A DNA stretch of 32,185 nucleotides from Reticulitermes lucifugus (taxonomy: Eukaryota; Arthropoda; Insecta; Blattodea; Rhinotermitidae): positions 6,648 through 38,832 of the forward strand of contig JAKCWW010003280.1 of the NCBI GenBank assembly GCA_026260175.1, given 5' to 3'. The position numbers were made by a program, and so were the translations under genes. Below, one piece after another: positions 17,930 through 26,999 of this stretch. The notes beneath the pieces were generated by a model that saw nothing but the letters and a program-made list of their open reading frames with translations, did no database searches and was not told where the DNA came from. Position 1 is the stretch's first letter; every line of letters starts with the position of its first letter.

Positions 17930-20794
17930 AAACTTTACACTCATGGATTCTGTTGTGGATTGAATGCAGCAAATTTGTAGAGGTGTTAATCACTGAACAC
18001 AAGATGTTTTCACTCATGATGTTATTGACCCTATTTATAAAAAGGGATAACAAAACTAGCTGTAGTAATTATCTTGGAATGTCACTCTTACCATTATCAT
18101 ACATGGTTTTATCCAAAATTATCCTCTCATCATTGTGACATAATGGACCACCACATGGTCAGATATTGTGCCTTTGTCAAATACTGGAGGCCAGGAGACA
18201 AATAGTGCATAGCAAGTCTTACTGGGTTTGGTATTCCCACAAGAGAGATCAGTCTCATTAGATTGAATATAAACAAAAACTAGTTTTGTTGTATTTTGTG
18301 TTGAGACTAGTCTGATAACAGGAGATACTTTCATCTACATTATTTTGGGATAAGTCATGAGTAGGTCCAAAAATCTGGGGCTTGGATTTACGTGGAATGT
18401 GTCACTCTGCTGATGATGTTACTTTATTAGACAAAAAGTATAAATACATACTATGAACACACACAGGGGATCTATTAGATAGCATTAAGGAGCTTAGTGT
18501 AGCAGTAATTGGAGAGAAAACTTTGTGTATGGTCATGTCTAATCAGAGGGCATGAAAGAATCATTATATTCATAAGATAGTAAATTCTTAAAAATTTGGC
18601 AAAGTTTAAGAGTTTCTGGGAAGGACCGTAACATATCGGACTTGCATTCACAAAGAAATTATGGTCGGGTTAAAGTTAGGTGATGCTTGCTGCCACTCAT
18701 TTCAGAAGCTTTTGTCTTGCCATGTTCTGTCAAAAAATGTGATGGCATTGAATGATTTTTTTGGGGGGAGGGGGGATTTTGAATTTTTTTCAGAATGTTT
18801 TTCTCAAAGTAAACTAATCTGTAGTAGTGGCTTCAAGAAATGGAAGTCTATAGGGTCAGAGAACGAGTTTGATGTATGTAGTCAGTTTGTGTGAATTTTG
18901 GCAGCGCAGACTCTTGCTTACATCATGGAATGCTGCCCTTTGGTGACATATTGTTGTATACTTTAGTGCGGAACAAAATTGACTTTTTCACTCCTGTGTT
19001 GCTACATAATTGATATGCTCATTTTCTTTATTATTCTGTTTTTGAAAATCTGTATTATTTCTATCAGCTGTGTTACAGCACAAAGTTTCATTTTAAATGT
19101 AGATTAACCCTCACTGTTAGTAATTTCCACCACAGTTAGGATGAAAATGTTGTGTTCATTAACACTGTTTTGTTTCATGAATGGATTACAAAGGATTGAG
19201 ATTGAGAGGATGTAAAACTCAATCTCATTTATGATTTTCTGTTTTTATGTAAGTTGCAATTGTGTCACTATACAGAGTATGTTTGAACTGGTTTGTCTAG
19301 TTTCTGTTAATGTTAGTTAATGGATGTCATGTAGTACTGCATTTTTTCAACAGATGAATAATACAAGTTTCTTATCCCATGCATGGAATGGAAAATGATA
19401 CACATGCAGCATTAATACAGTTAGTTCAGTATGAGAAGTGGAGTAATTTGGAACAGAAGACATGCTTATTTTTGGCATGACTTTATATTCCATCATAAAT
19501 TTAAGTTTAGGTTAAGTGGTATTTCTTGTCTGTGCCATGTTGTGCTTTGAGGGTAAAATCAGAGCTGCTTCTGAAAATGTAAACTCTGGTTTAAGATTAC
19601 TGTCTTCTAGGCTGTGACCTGTGTAGTGTTGTAGATAGGTACAAATATTTTGAAGGAACTAACTGCCTCAGTCTTAAAGGTTGAAGTTCATCTGAAACAT
19701 TTTTTCATTAGTACCTCTCTCTACTGGACTACTTGGCATCTCATTCCAGAAGGCTGTAATTGTAATTTGCAGGACTGTGTGAACCTCATATATCATGCAG
19801 AGACTAAATGTATGTTAAAAAAGCCCAGTAATTTGGTATTCAAGAAGTTACTTTTCATTTTGGTAAATGTTTTTGAGTTCATGTCTGTCTTCCATGTTAA
19901 GGGAATGATCATTTAGTTGTCCTGTTTTCAGAGGGCATCTCCTGTGGAAGAAATGTCCAGAAACTGTAAATACATTTAATTAATGGGGAAAAATTAATAT
20001 GCCAATATGTTTGGGATCAGCCCTGATTTTAATTTAATTTTTCATATGGTATATGTCGTAGAATAAATTATGCCGTAAAAGTTGGCAGTACCTATACTAG
20101 ATAGTTTTTGGACCAGTATTACTGGAAGATGTATTAATGAGTCACATCACAGCATGGAAATTTATGATAGGGAAATACACAATGAACATTGTAAATAAAA
20201 GCATAAAAATGGAGATAAATGTATTGACAAAGATCTGAAGCAAGTTTAGAGAATGCCATTAACCCTTTAGGCTGGAAACTTTTCTGCATAATATTGAAAG
20301 GTTAACTTCCTGCTCCACAGAAAATATGCTGGACCTCCAGTAGAATTATCTGTTGGTTAACTGTGCTGGCCCTTGGGAAATATTTTTTTTTTGGTAGAAT
20401 CATACAAAGCCCATAAATAAATACTGTGGGTACAAGACAACATGTAGTAACAACAGTACGTTAATGCATGTTGCTCGTACAGCGATGGCCAGCAAGGTAT
20501 TTAGTATCAGACCCTAGTATTGTATTGAGACCTTAGATGTTCATAATCATGTGCTTGCCTTATACATATCTCAAGCATTGACCAGGTTTTGTTGTCACAT
20601 ACTGCTAACATGTGTGAAACTATGAGAGACGAAGAAACATGGATGAAAATTGCATAGAAGTTAAGTACAGTTGTGAACAAGTTGAGAGCAGAAATTATCA
20701 GGGTTTGTGTAATGAATTCGTTCATACCAACAGACCACATATAGGACTACAATTAAAAAAAAAAAAAGGAGAAAGTTGTTCCTGTGCTAAAGGA

Positions 20795-20960
20795 CTACAC
20801 CATGGTCACATATGGGGCATTGGAGTGCATGCTGAACCTCAGCATTAGCTTCACAACCAGCCACGTTACCACTAGGGAAAGAACCACCAGTGCCCATTGA
20901 ATATAGACGCCTCGGAGAACAGAAAAATCTATGCTCCTATCAGGAATCTGTTCTCAGTCA
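20795..20960 (-). repeat. Family A SINE fragment, inverted
   Basis: Read on the minus strand it has tttttctgttctccgaggcg, then tattcaatgggcactggtgg and ttctttccctagtgg, aligning to the middle of the copy at 21395-21672. The head is truncated. Confidence 0.5.
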
Positions 20961-21394
20961 CTCAGCATCTAACTTATGGCAGTATACTAAGTTGGGCTAT
21001 TCTGGCTCCTCACATATTGGAGTCTGTTAATGAAGTTACAAAAAATGCAAATGCAGAACATTTGAGTTATGCTGTTGAATACAGTAACTAACTGATTAAC
21101 TCTTGGGTTGTATAATAGAACCCAACAGTAGGCCATCCAGCTCCAACCATAAAATCTCATTCCAAGTGGCTGCTTTCTGTACCAAAATTCTCTATGCATG
21201 TATTGAATCTACATTCATCTACATATCCACCTCATTGTAACCCCTTAGATTTAAAAAATATACAAAGAACTGGTACCTGCAGGCTCTGTGCTGTACGTTG
21301 ATTACAGTCTTCTGAGATGTGCTGTGCCATGTGGAATGGCCGATGCTGGTGTCACCACCTCTTTTTTACTTTATTCTGGACATATGATGCAGTA

Positions 21395-21672
21395 TAAATA
21401 AGTTGTCCTTGCACACGGCATGAACACTTCCAGGGGAGTGGAGGTATAGCTCTACTCATTCCTAACCTCAGCACTAGATGGGGCTCAGGGCTCAGCTTCA
21501 CTGAAAGGGAAAGGGCCCCCAGTACCCATTGAACATGAGGCTGGGTGGGACCCAGAATGAGTCTTGGGACACTTGGAGAAGAGAAAAATCTTTTGCCTCT
21601 GCCAGGGATTGAACCACAATTCCTAGGTTGTCCAGCCTGTAACCTAGTCTCTGTACTGATAGACCTGTCCCG
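21395..21672 (-). repeat. Near full-length family A SINE, inverted
   Basis: On the minus strand the order is a tRNA-like head with box A-like (aggtctatcagtacagagac) and box B-like (gtggttcaatccctgg) segments, a linker with tttttctcttctccaagtg, the body (gggtcccacccagcctcatg, then ttcaatgggtactgggggcc) and the 3' part (atctagtgctgaggttagga). It is the most complete copy of the family here. Confidence 0.65.
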
Positions 21673-21767
21673 GTTCTTTGCTGTATTGTACAGAAAGTTT
21701 TATGTGCTGCAGATGACTTTTGTCTGGGGTTGACAGAATCTTATGACAAACCTGGTAAGGTACTCCT

Positions 21768-21769
<2 letters not shown>

Positions 21770-21801
<32 letters not shown>
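21770..21801. repeat. (AAT)n microsatellite
   Basis: About ten uninterrupted AAT units. Confidence 0.9.
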
Positions 21802-21802
<1 letters not shown>

Positions 21803-22229
21803 GATTTTAAGTGCAAAATGCTTGGGCTTGCAAGGCTAGTAAGATGTGTGTTATATATATTGTAGATGCTTTGATAAATCTGTATTGTAGGTCTCAGTAA
21901 TTGCAGTGATTTATTTGTTTTGCATTGTTCCCGAGTGAAGACAGAATTAATTATCTTAATATTCAGTATACTCAGATTATTCATCTGAAATTTGACGATT
22001 ATAGCAGCAAAGCGTTTTTCCCTTACTCATGAAGTTGTTACCAGTTTTCTGTTTTCACAACTGAGAAATACGTACTGACTGATGACTGAAAGCTGATAGC
22101 GGCAAAGATTGGTGGAAGAGAATTTGTAATTGCTACTATCCACCTTCAGTACTCCCTCAGACAGTAAGTGGAACAGAAATAATAATACACCATGTTCATT
22201 ACATAGGCTTAAATTCACTTATTGCCCAC

Positions 22230-22690
22230 TTTTATAACTGAGGCTCCTAATGCTTTGAAGATTGAAAATTCTGCTCAAATCTTCTGAGTTGTGACACAGT
22301 GTCATTGGGTAAGTAATCTTGACATTCCCAAGGATATTAGTGCCTTTGTCCGACAAAGCGTCAGGTACTGTTTGTAGCCAGCAGCACAGTGGCACAGTGT
22401 AACATGGAAGAGTTGTGTCTTCAGCAGCAGTGCTGACAGCTTCAAATCTCACACATTGAAGAGAACTGTCTTCTGGGATGCAACACTGTGTGAACTGGTA
22501 GAAATTTACAAACATTTTGTAGAAACCTCCTGTCTCCATCTCCAGGATAGAAGGCAGAGAAGGTATATGCAGGACACTTCCCCAAACTGTTGATAATTCT
22601 GTACCAGGCTACATGCTGTCACATCCCAGCAGATAGTAATCTTCTTGAGAACCTCAGAATTTTGCATTTTTGATTTGCTGTTTGTTTTCA
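22230..22690 (-). mobile_element. Interspersed nonautonomous repeat (WDVT..CSLV type)
   Basis: On the minus strand the decayed ORF pieces read WDVTACSLVQNYQQFG and, about 170 bases later, IPEDSSLQCVRFEA. I associate these spurious peptides with a very abundant repeat of cockroach and termite genomes. The 3' part (cccagaagacagttctcttc, then gagatttgaagc) matches the arms at 5461-5696. It is not a gene. Confidence 0.5.
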
Positions 22691-23200
22691 TTACCTATGC
22701 TTTAGACAAGAGGTATTAACAGGGTTGGGTTCAGCACTCTGTACTCTCAAGTTTTAGGGCCCTGGGGCCTGCTCCAAGTCTTACCACCGATGTGACCATC
22801 TTCTTTCAAGTCTCCCAACATAACATTTGCCATGTTGTCTTTATAAATTAGATTTATGTTGCAATTCATTTGATATGAGTAAACAGCTGTTTCTTTTTTG
22901 AGATTTGATTAATGAATGTTTAAAGAAGAAGTTGCACAGTACACAATTATTGAATGCCCCCCCCCCCCAGCAGGAATAATAATCTCATTTGTTGTAAAGA
23001 GAAAATACCAAGAAACTCATAATTTTTCTCCTTCCCCTTATGTTTCAGAGCTTGTTTGTAAAGTAATGTGCAGCATCATCACTGATAATTTGCAGGGTTT
23101 TTTTAATGCCTTACACTCAAAAGTACCTTCCTGTAATAAACAGGGAGGTCACCTTTCGTTCAAGAAGTGCTCAAGTAGTTGGCTTAGTTGTAGACAAACT

Positions 23201-23390
23201 TTAACCCTTTCCATACTGTGTGCGAGATGTCTAGTTTAGATTCATAGGCACTTTTGGTCTGATTGATGTTTGTGAAAACAATGAAGAACGTGTCTTAAAT
23301 CTGTATGTGTCCGTGAAGAACAGTTCTCATTACTACATAAAGTTGCTAACAGGAGTTTTCTATAATGAGAATCAGCCTGGAAGGGGTTAA
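23201..23390. mobile_element. piggyBac-like MITE (TTAA, 190 bp)
   Basis: TTAACCCTTTCCATACTG at the left is matched by the inverted right end, TTAACCCCTTCCAGGCTG on the other strand (15 of 18 identical). Both ends are flanked by TTAA, the piggyBac target site, and terminal CCC is usual for that group. The interior codes for nothing. Confidence 0.65.
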
Positions 23391-24113
23391 GTGATCCTAA
23401 ATTCATTTCATTCTCATTTTATAAAGATAAAATAAGTTGCAGTTTGTAGGATCAGATATCCTAAGATGTCTTGCCCTGTTAGTGCTGCAGTTTAACACAT
23501 TTTCTAAATATTTTGACTGATTTGTTATGGGCTTTTTGCAAAGTGAAACACATTATAAATGTTATAATATTCCTCGCTGAAGTGAGTGTCTTATTTTATG
23601 ATACTGCATGAAGTAGAAATTGGGTGAGTACTAGACTAGTTATGGTGACATGCCATTTTTTGTGTTGTCCCAAACTGATGTTACAAATCACAGTTCTGCC
23701 CCCATAAGCCACTTACGTATACATTTCAATTAAAGTAGAAGTGATAAGTTTATGAAGTTGTTTCTTGTCTGTGATGGAACAAATATTGATGTTATTTATA
23801 TTTTCAGTATTGGAGTTTGCATATTGCATTCTGTAATGTAAAGTTTTGTGGTATGTTAAAACTGCAGTGTTTTTGAATACAAGTGCTGTGAAGTGAAGGT
23901 CAGTTAATGTATATGTACAAACACTACTTGGATTATATGACATCTTTAGATCTTGAAAGACAGGAAGCCCATGTTAAAGAGAATAAGGCTTCGCATGTGG
24001 TTAACGTTATCAGAGTGGTATATTGGTAGAAATCCTAAACTAATTATGATAGCATTGCAACTAAACACCTGCTTCGTTTCTCTGTGAAGGAAGTGGATAT
24101 GTTTTGTGTTGAT

Positions 24114-24136
24114 ATGTGTGTGTGTGCGTGTGTGTG
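24114..24136 (+). promoter_or_regulatory. GU repeat before the acceptor of exon 24165
   Basis: The tract atgtgtgtgtgtgcgtgtgt lies about 30-50 bases upstream of the AG, where a pyrimidine tract is expected. GU repeats bind CELF/Bruno and TDP-43-type splicing regulators, so regulated inclusion of the following phase-symmetrical exon is possible. Confidence 0.35.
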
Positions 24137-24164
24137 ACATGTTTGGCTTGTACTGTGCATGCAG

Positions 24165-24263
24165 GTAGCTGGGAAAGGAGTTCCTGCTTGGCCAGACATC
24201 CCCAAACAACAGGGGAACCAGTTAGGCAACCTTACACCTGCCGACCGACATGGATCGGTTCAG
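24165..24263 (+). CDS. gish: CK1-gamma C-terminal tail exon (AWPDIPK...TPADRHGSVQ)
   Basis: The exon is 99 bases, 33 whole codons, phase 0 to 0. It reads VAGKGVPAWPDIPKQQ followed by GNQLGNLTPADRHGSVQ. The segments AWPD-x-PK and LGNLTPADRHGSVQ are hallmarks of insect gish. The donor is cag|gtgagt. The acceptor (tactgtgcatgcag) lies behind a GU repeat (24114-24136) and not a normal pyrimidine tract, which suggests regulated inclusion; skipping would keep the frame. The preceding intron is the second longest in the window (7.8 kb). Confidence 0.93.
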
Positions 24264-25360
24264 GTGAGTCAGATGTGAACCCCACATTTAATTGTTAGTG
24301 AAGAAAGTGACAGGCTTCTGGGTATGGTCTGGGTTGTGACACCGTGTTGTCTTGTGGTGGATGTGAACATTTCAGAAGAACACGCTGCCTTCATTAGCGA
24401 AGGTCAGGATGCAGTGGCTTGTGTAGGTTGGGTGCAAGGAATAGCTGATAAAATGTTGTTCAAACCAGTAGGTACAGTGAACATACCTGTTTATTGGTTT
24501 GCTGTGGGTTCTGTCTCCTCTCCCCACCTCATATATCTGATTAGCCACCTTTTTTTCTGCAGCTTGCGTATGTGACACTGCTCATGTCAGAACTGAGGAT
24601 GGAGGCAGTATATTCCTCCAGAATGTCAATATTCACATGTGAGGCACAGAGTCACATCTCAGAAAACCATAATCTGACAAATCGCCGCTGCGAAAAGTTG
24701 AAACCTTTTACAATAACAGGCCTTTCGGTAATGAAACCAATCACAAAACAGCTAATTGGTGTTGATCAATACAAGTCTTATGTAATTATCCTACTGCACC
24801 AGTTGCAGGAAATATGAAAATGAGAAAAACCATAGGAACATCCCTGTTAGTAGGATAGAGTTTTTTGCCGCTGTGATTAAACATTTATTTTGTTACACGA
24901 TACGTATTTTTAATCCACTTAAGGCAGTGTTTTGAAGTAGCATTCTGGAGTGGTACATGTAAATGTAGTAGTTGTTAAAGATGACATTTTTAAGAACTTG
25001 ATATACGGAATAATTTAAACCACCGCAGTGTTGCTTGAATTACCACTTTGTCCAGAAATGTATGTTTAATGTTAAAATAGTTCAGAATTATTTTAAATAC
25101 TGAATATATGACATTACACTGTTAATGAAAAGGAAGAACAAATGATTATAAAGTGCAGTCGTATTCTTTGTGTTAAAAACATATTTTATGTTGCTAAATA
25201 AGACTGCACAGCATAACATTTACATCTCAGTATAATTTATTTGATTGCACACTATTATTTTACTTCATATGTATTTAATTTAAGTGTTAGCAGTTTAATT
25301 CGTGATAATAGTGTTGCTGTATGTAATGTATTTTATTGTCTGTGTTTCTTTTGTTGTTAG
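24264..25360 (+). other. Intron with a repeat fragment
   Basis: The start holds a fragment of the WDVT..CSLV repeat (24310-24440). The rest is AT-rich, CpG-poor DNA without recognisable features. Confidence 0.55.
24310..24440 (+). repeat. 5' fragment of the WDVT..CSLV-type repeat
   Basis: The + strand reads VWVVTPCCLVVDVN...EEHAAFI, corresponding to the 5' part of the repeat at 22230-22690. It is an isolated fragment. Confidence 0.45.
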
Positions 25361-25467
25361 GTTGTGAGTTCAACCAATGGTGAATTAGCAAATGATGATC
25401 CAACGGCAGGGCATTCAAACACTCCTATCACAGCACAAGCAGAGGTTGAAATTGTAGATGAAACAAA
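25361..25467 (+). CDS. gish: CK1-gamma conserved tail exon (VVSSTNGEL...)
   Basis: The exon is 107 bases: 35 codons from [20 protein letters not shown] to VEIVDET plus AA of a Lys codon. [18 protein letters not shown] and the acidic run before the Cys cluster are conserved from insects to vertebrates in CK1-gamma. The acceptor is tttcttttgttgttag and the donor is aa|gtaagt. The two bases AA are completed by A at 26804 to give Lys, directly before CCC. Confidence 0.95.
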
Positions 25468-26803
25468 GTAAGTCACATCAGTGTTGCACACTTTGATGTG
25501 AAAGAATTGTGTGTAGTTACTTTAGAATCAGTAAGCACAATAATAAAAATTTATTTCAGGGAAATATCAGATCATCAAACAGTAACATATGCAGTTCGTT
25601 AAACAAGGGCCCCATTCTTATGGGATATGACACAGCGTCACTGTAATTGGTTCCATGGTTCCAGACATTCCTTCAAAACATTGACACATCCCAGAAGAAT
25701 AGAGCCCTCAACCACACTGCCACAAAAATTTCAAGAGTTGCATTCATTAAATGTGTTACTATGAAGGGTTTCTTTTTGGGTGGGGGGGGGCAAGCAGAAG
25801 TAGATTTTTCACATGCCATGTGGTTACTTTCCTTTTCACTTTCAGCCTCGCTTACATCTGATCCCCGTTCTTCTCTGTTCATTGCAATTCCCTGCCATAC
25901 TGTTTCTATCATTCTTTTTCCCCTCCCCTCCCTCCCTGCCTCTCCAACCAGCTGGTGGGTCCACAGTATTATTTTCTGGTAAAACATGCAGCCAGTAATT
26001 ATGTTTTGTCTTTCTTCTGTGATCCCATGTTGACCCCAGGATGTGGCACTGTTACTGGTCTCTTCTTGGTATCTTATAAATATCCATCATATGCAGTTTC
26101 ATGCCTCACAATACTGTGTCACTTAGATATGTGCAAATGTATAAGTAATAGCAAAGCAGATCTTAAATTGTTTCCTATTCAGCACAGAGGATCTGTGTAC
26201 ATCTATAATCTTACTAGTGAGATTTGGTAGTCATGATGTCCTGAATCTCACATATCAATATTAACAATATTTCCCAAGAACATTTGTATGAGTACATATA
26301 CATTATGTCTCTGTGCACGGTATCAAAGTGCTGTGTGTGTGTGTGTGGTTTCATACCTCCTCCTCCTCCTTCCTCCTATTTTTCTTCTTCCTCCTCCTCT
26401 TCTTCTTCCTCCTCTTCTTCTTCTTGTTGTGCATCACTAAGATGTGTATTTCAAAAGCAGTGTTGGCCCCATAAATATATAACTTGATAAATTTCATGCA
26501 ACTATTGTAGTAATGGTAACAGTTTATTGCAATTTTATTTTGTTGGTACATTTCAGTATATGTCATAGTTTTGAAGGTCTGTATTTTTTTAGGAATCATT
26601 GTACACTGTGTAACACTTTACACTTTCAAAATTTACAGATGCAGGCTGGCCTACTTTTTAATGAAAATACAACTTAAAAGTCTTGCCTTATGGTTGAGTA
26701 AATGAAGTGTGTCCCTTTAAAGTATGAGCACTCCTTGTTAGTGACCTGATTGTTGACCTGGGACCAAGGCATAAAATGAGACATCTGTGATATTTCTATG
26801 CAG
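25468..26803 (+). other. Intron before the terminal exon
   Basis: It contains low-complexity C/T and G runs (25780-25950) and the TCC/TTC microsatellite at 26356-26426. Open frames here on both strands come from low-complexity sequence. Confidence 0.6.
26356..26426. repeat. (TCC/TTC)n polypyrimidine microsatellite
   Basis: Seventy bases of almost pure pyrimidine on the + strand, preceded by a short GT run. Such tracts can form triplex DNA. It lies about 380 bases before the terminal exon. Confidence 0.85.
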
Positions 26804-26855
26804 ATGCTGTTGCTTCTTCAAACGTAAGAAGAAGAAGTCAGGGCGTCAGAAATGA
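26804..26855 (+). CDS. gish: CK1-gamma terminal exon with palmitoylation and polybasic motif
   Basis: The first base completes Lys, followed by CCCFFKRKKKKSGRQK and a TGA stop at 26853-26855. The cysteine cluster followed by aromatic and basic residues is the C-terminal signal that, in CK1-gamma, is palmitoylated and anchors the kinase at the plasma membrane; the polybasic run probably assists by binding acidic lipids. The acceptor is tgatatttctatgcag. The stop sits in the context AAA TGA CTA G, a recognised leaky context, and the frame stays open for 47 more codons (separate entry). The ending KSGRQK is like the insect gish terminus as remembered. Confidence 0.96.
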
Positions 26856-26999
26856 CTAGCAGTTGTACAGTGCAGCCCAGAGCGTGAGGCAGTGACATTG
26901 CTGCGGGCTACGTCCCACTCCAATTCCAGGGACAGTGTCCTCAACAATCCTAGCAACAGCGAGTTTGCTCGCTACCCTACACCCGCCAGCGTCACGTGA
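26856..26999 (+). CDS. Candidate stop-codon readthrough extension of CK1-gamma
   Basis: Immediately after TGA, the same frame is open for 47 sense codons, from LAVVQCSPEREAVTLL through SHSNSRDSVLNN to YPTPASVT, ending at TGA 26997-26999. The stop context UGA CUA G is the best-known readthrough context in animals. Seven CpG sites occur in 141 bases, while 600 bases of upstream intron (8161-8760) hold four; such retention is expected of constrained coding sequence. The peptide is Ser/Asn-rich with no domain I recognise. Two foldable hairpins lie inside it. Alternatively this is simply a GC-rich, conserved 3' UTR start. Confidence 0.4.
   Translation, partial: LAVVQCSPEREAVTLLRATSHSNSRDSVLNNPSNSEFARYPTPASVT
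26874..26909 (+). promoter_or_regulatory. RNA hairpin downstream of the leaky-context stop
   Basis: AGCCC (26874-26878) pairs with GGGCT (26905-26909), stacking directly on GCAG (26889-26892) with CTGC (26901-26904); a 10-base bulge lies on the 5' side only. It begins 18 bases after the TGA. A second perfect stem, AGCGAG-tttg-CTCGCT, is at 26958-26973. Structures at such distances can stimulate readthrough, but short hairpins like these are also common by chance. Confidence 0.3.

Larger units (their letters stand above)
16322..24164 (+). other. Long tail-region intron (7.8 kb)
   Basis: The intron contains two SINE copies, an assembly gap, a weak 45-base candidate exon (17672), microsatellites, the WDVT-type repeat (22230-22690) and a piggyBac-like MITE (23201-23390). 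The remainder is AT-rich sequence in which I recognise nothing, including 18-20.7 kb. Confidence 0.6.
476..26855 (+). other. gish: CK1-gamma (gish-type) kinase gene, 3' three quarters
   Basis: This is the gene model that ties the exon entries together. The exons are 476-487 (candidate microexon), 1951-2102 or 4276-4424 (alternatives), then 10266-10380, 11347-11466, 12074-12244, 13326-13474, 16241-16321, 24165-24263, 25361-25467 and 26804-26855. Every junction is GT/AG and the phases join without a frameshift. CK1-gamma is a membrane-anchored Ser/Thr kinase of the casein kinase 1 family, known for phosphorylating the Wnt co-receptor LRP6 in vertebrates and for roles in fly Hedgehog signalling and glial migration (gilgamesh). 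Diagnostic features are [17 protein letters not shown], the CK1-specific SIN in place of APE, and the C-terminal CCCFFKRKKKK. Family members are usually about 400-470 residues. About 348 are encoded here, so the N-terminal tail, glycine loop and ATP-binding lysine are upstream and unseen. Confidence 0.95.

Noticed and set aside
22219..22691. Two minus-strand ORFs as genes
   Set aside because: They match the peptide style of an abundant interspersed repeat and contain frame breaks.
26351..26599. Minus-strand ORF ending in a Lys/Arg/Glu-rich run
   Set aside because: The run is the TCC/TTC microsatellite in translation.
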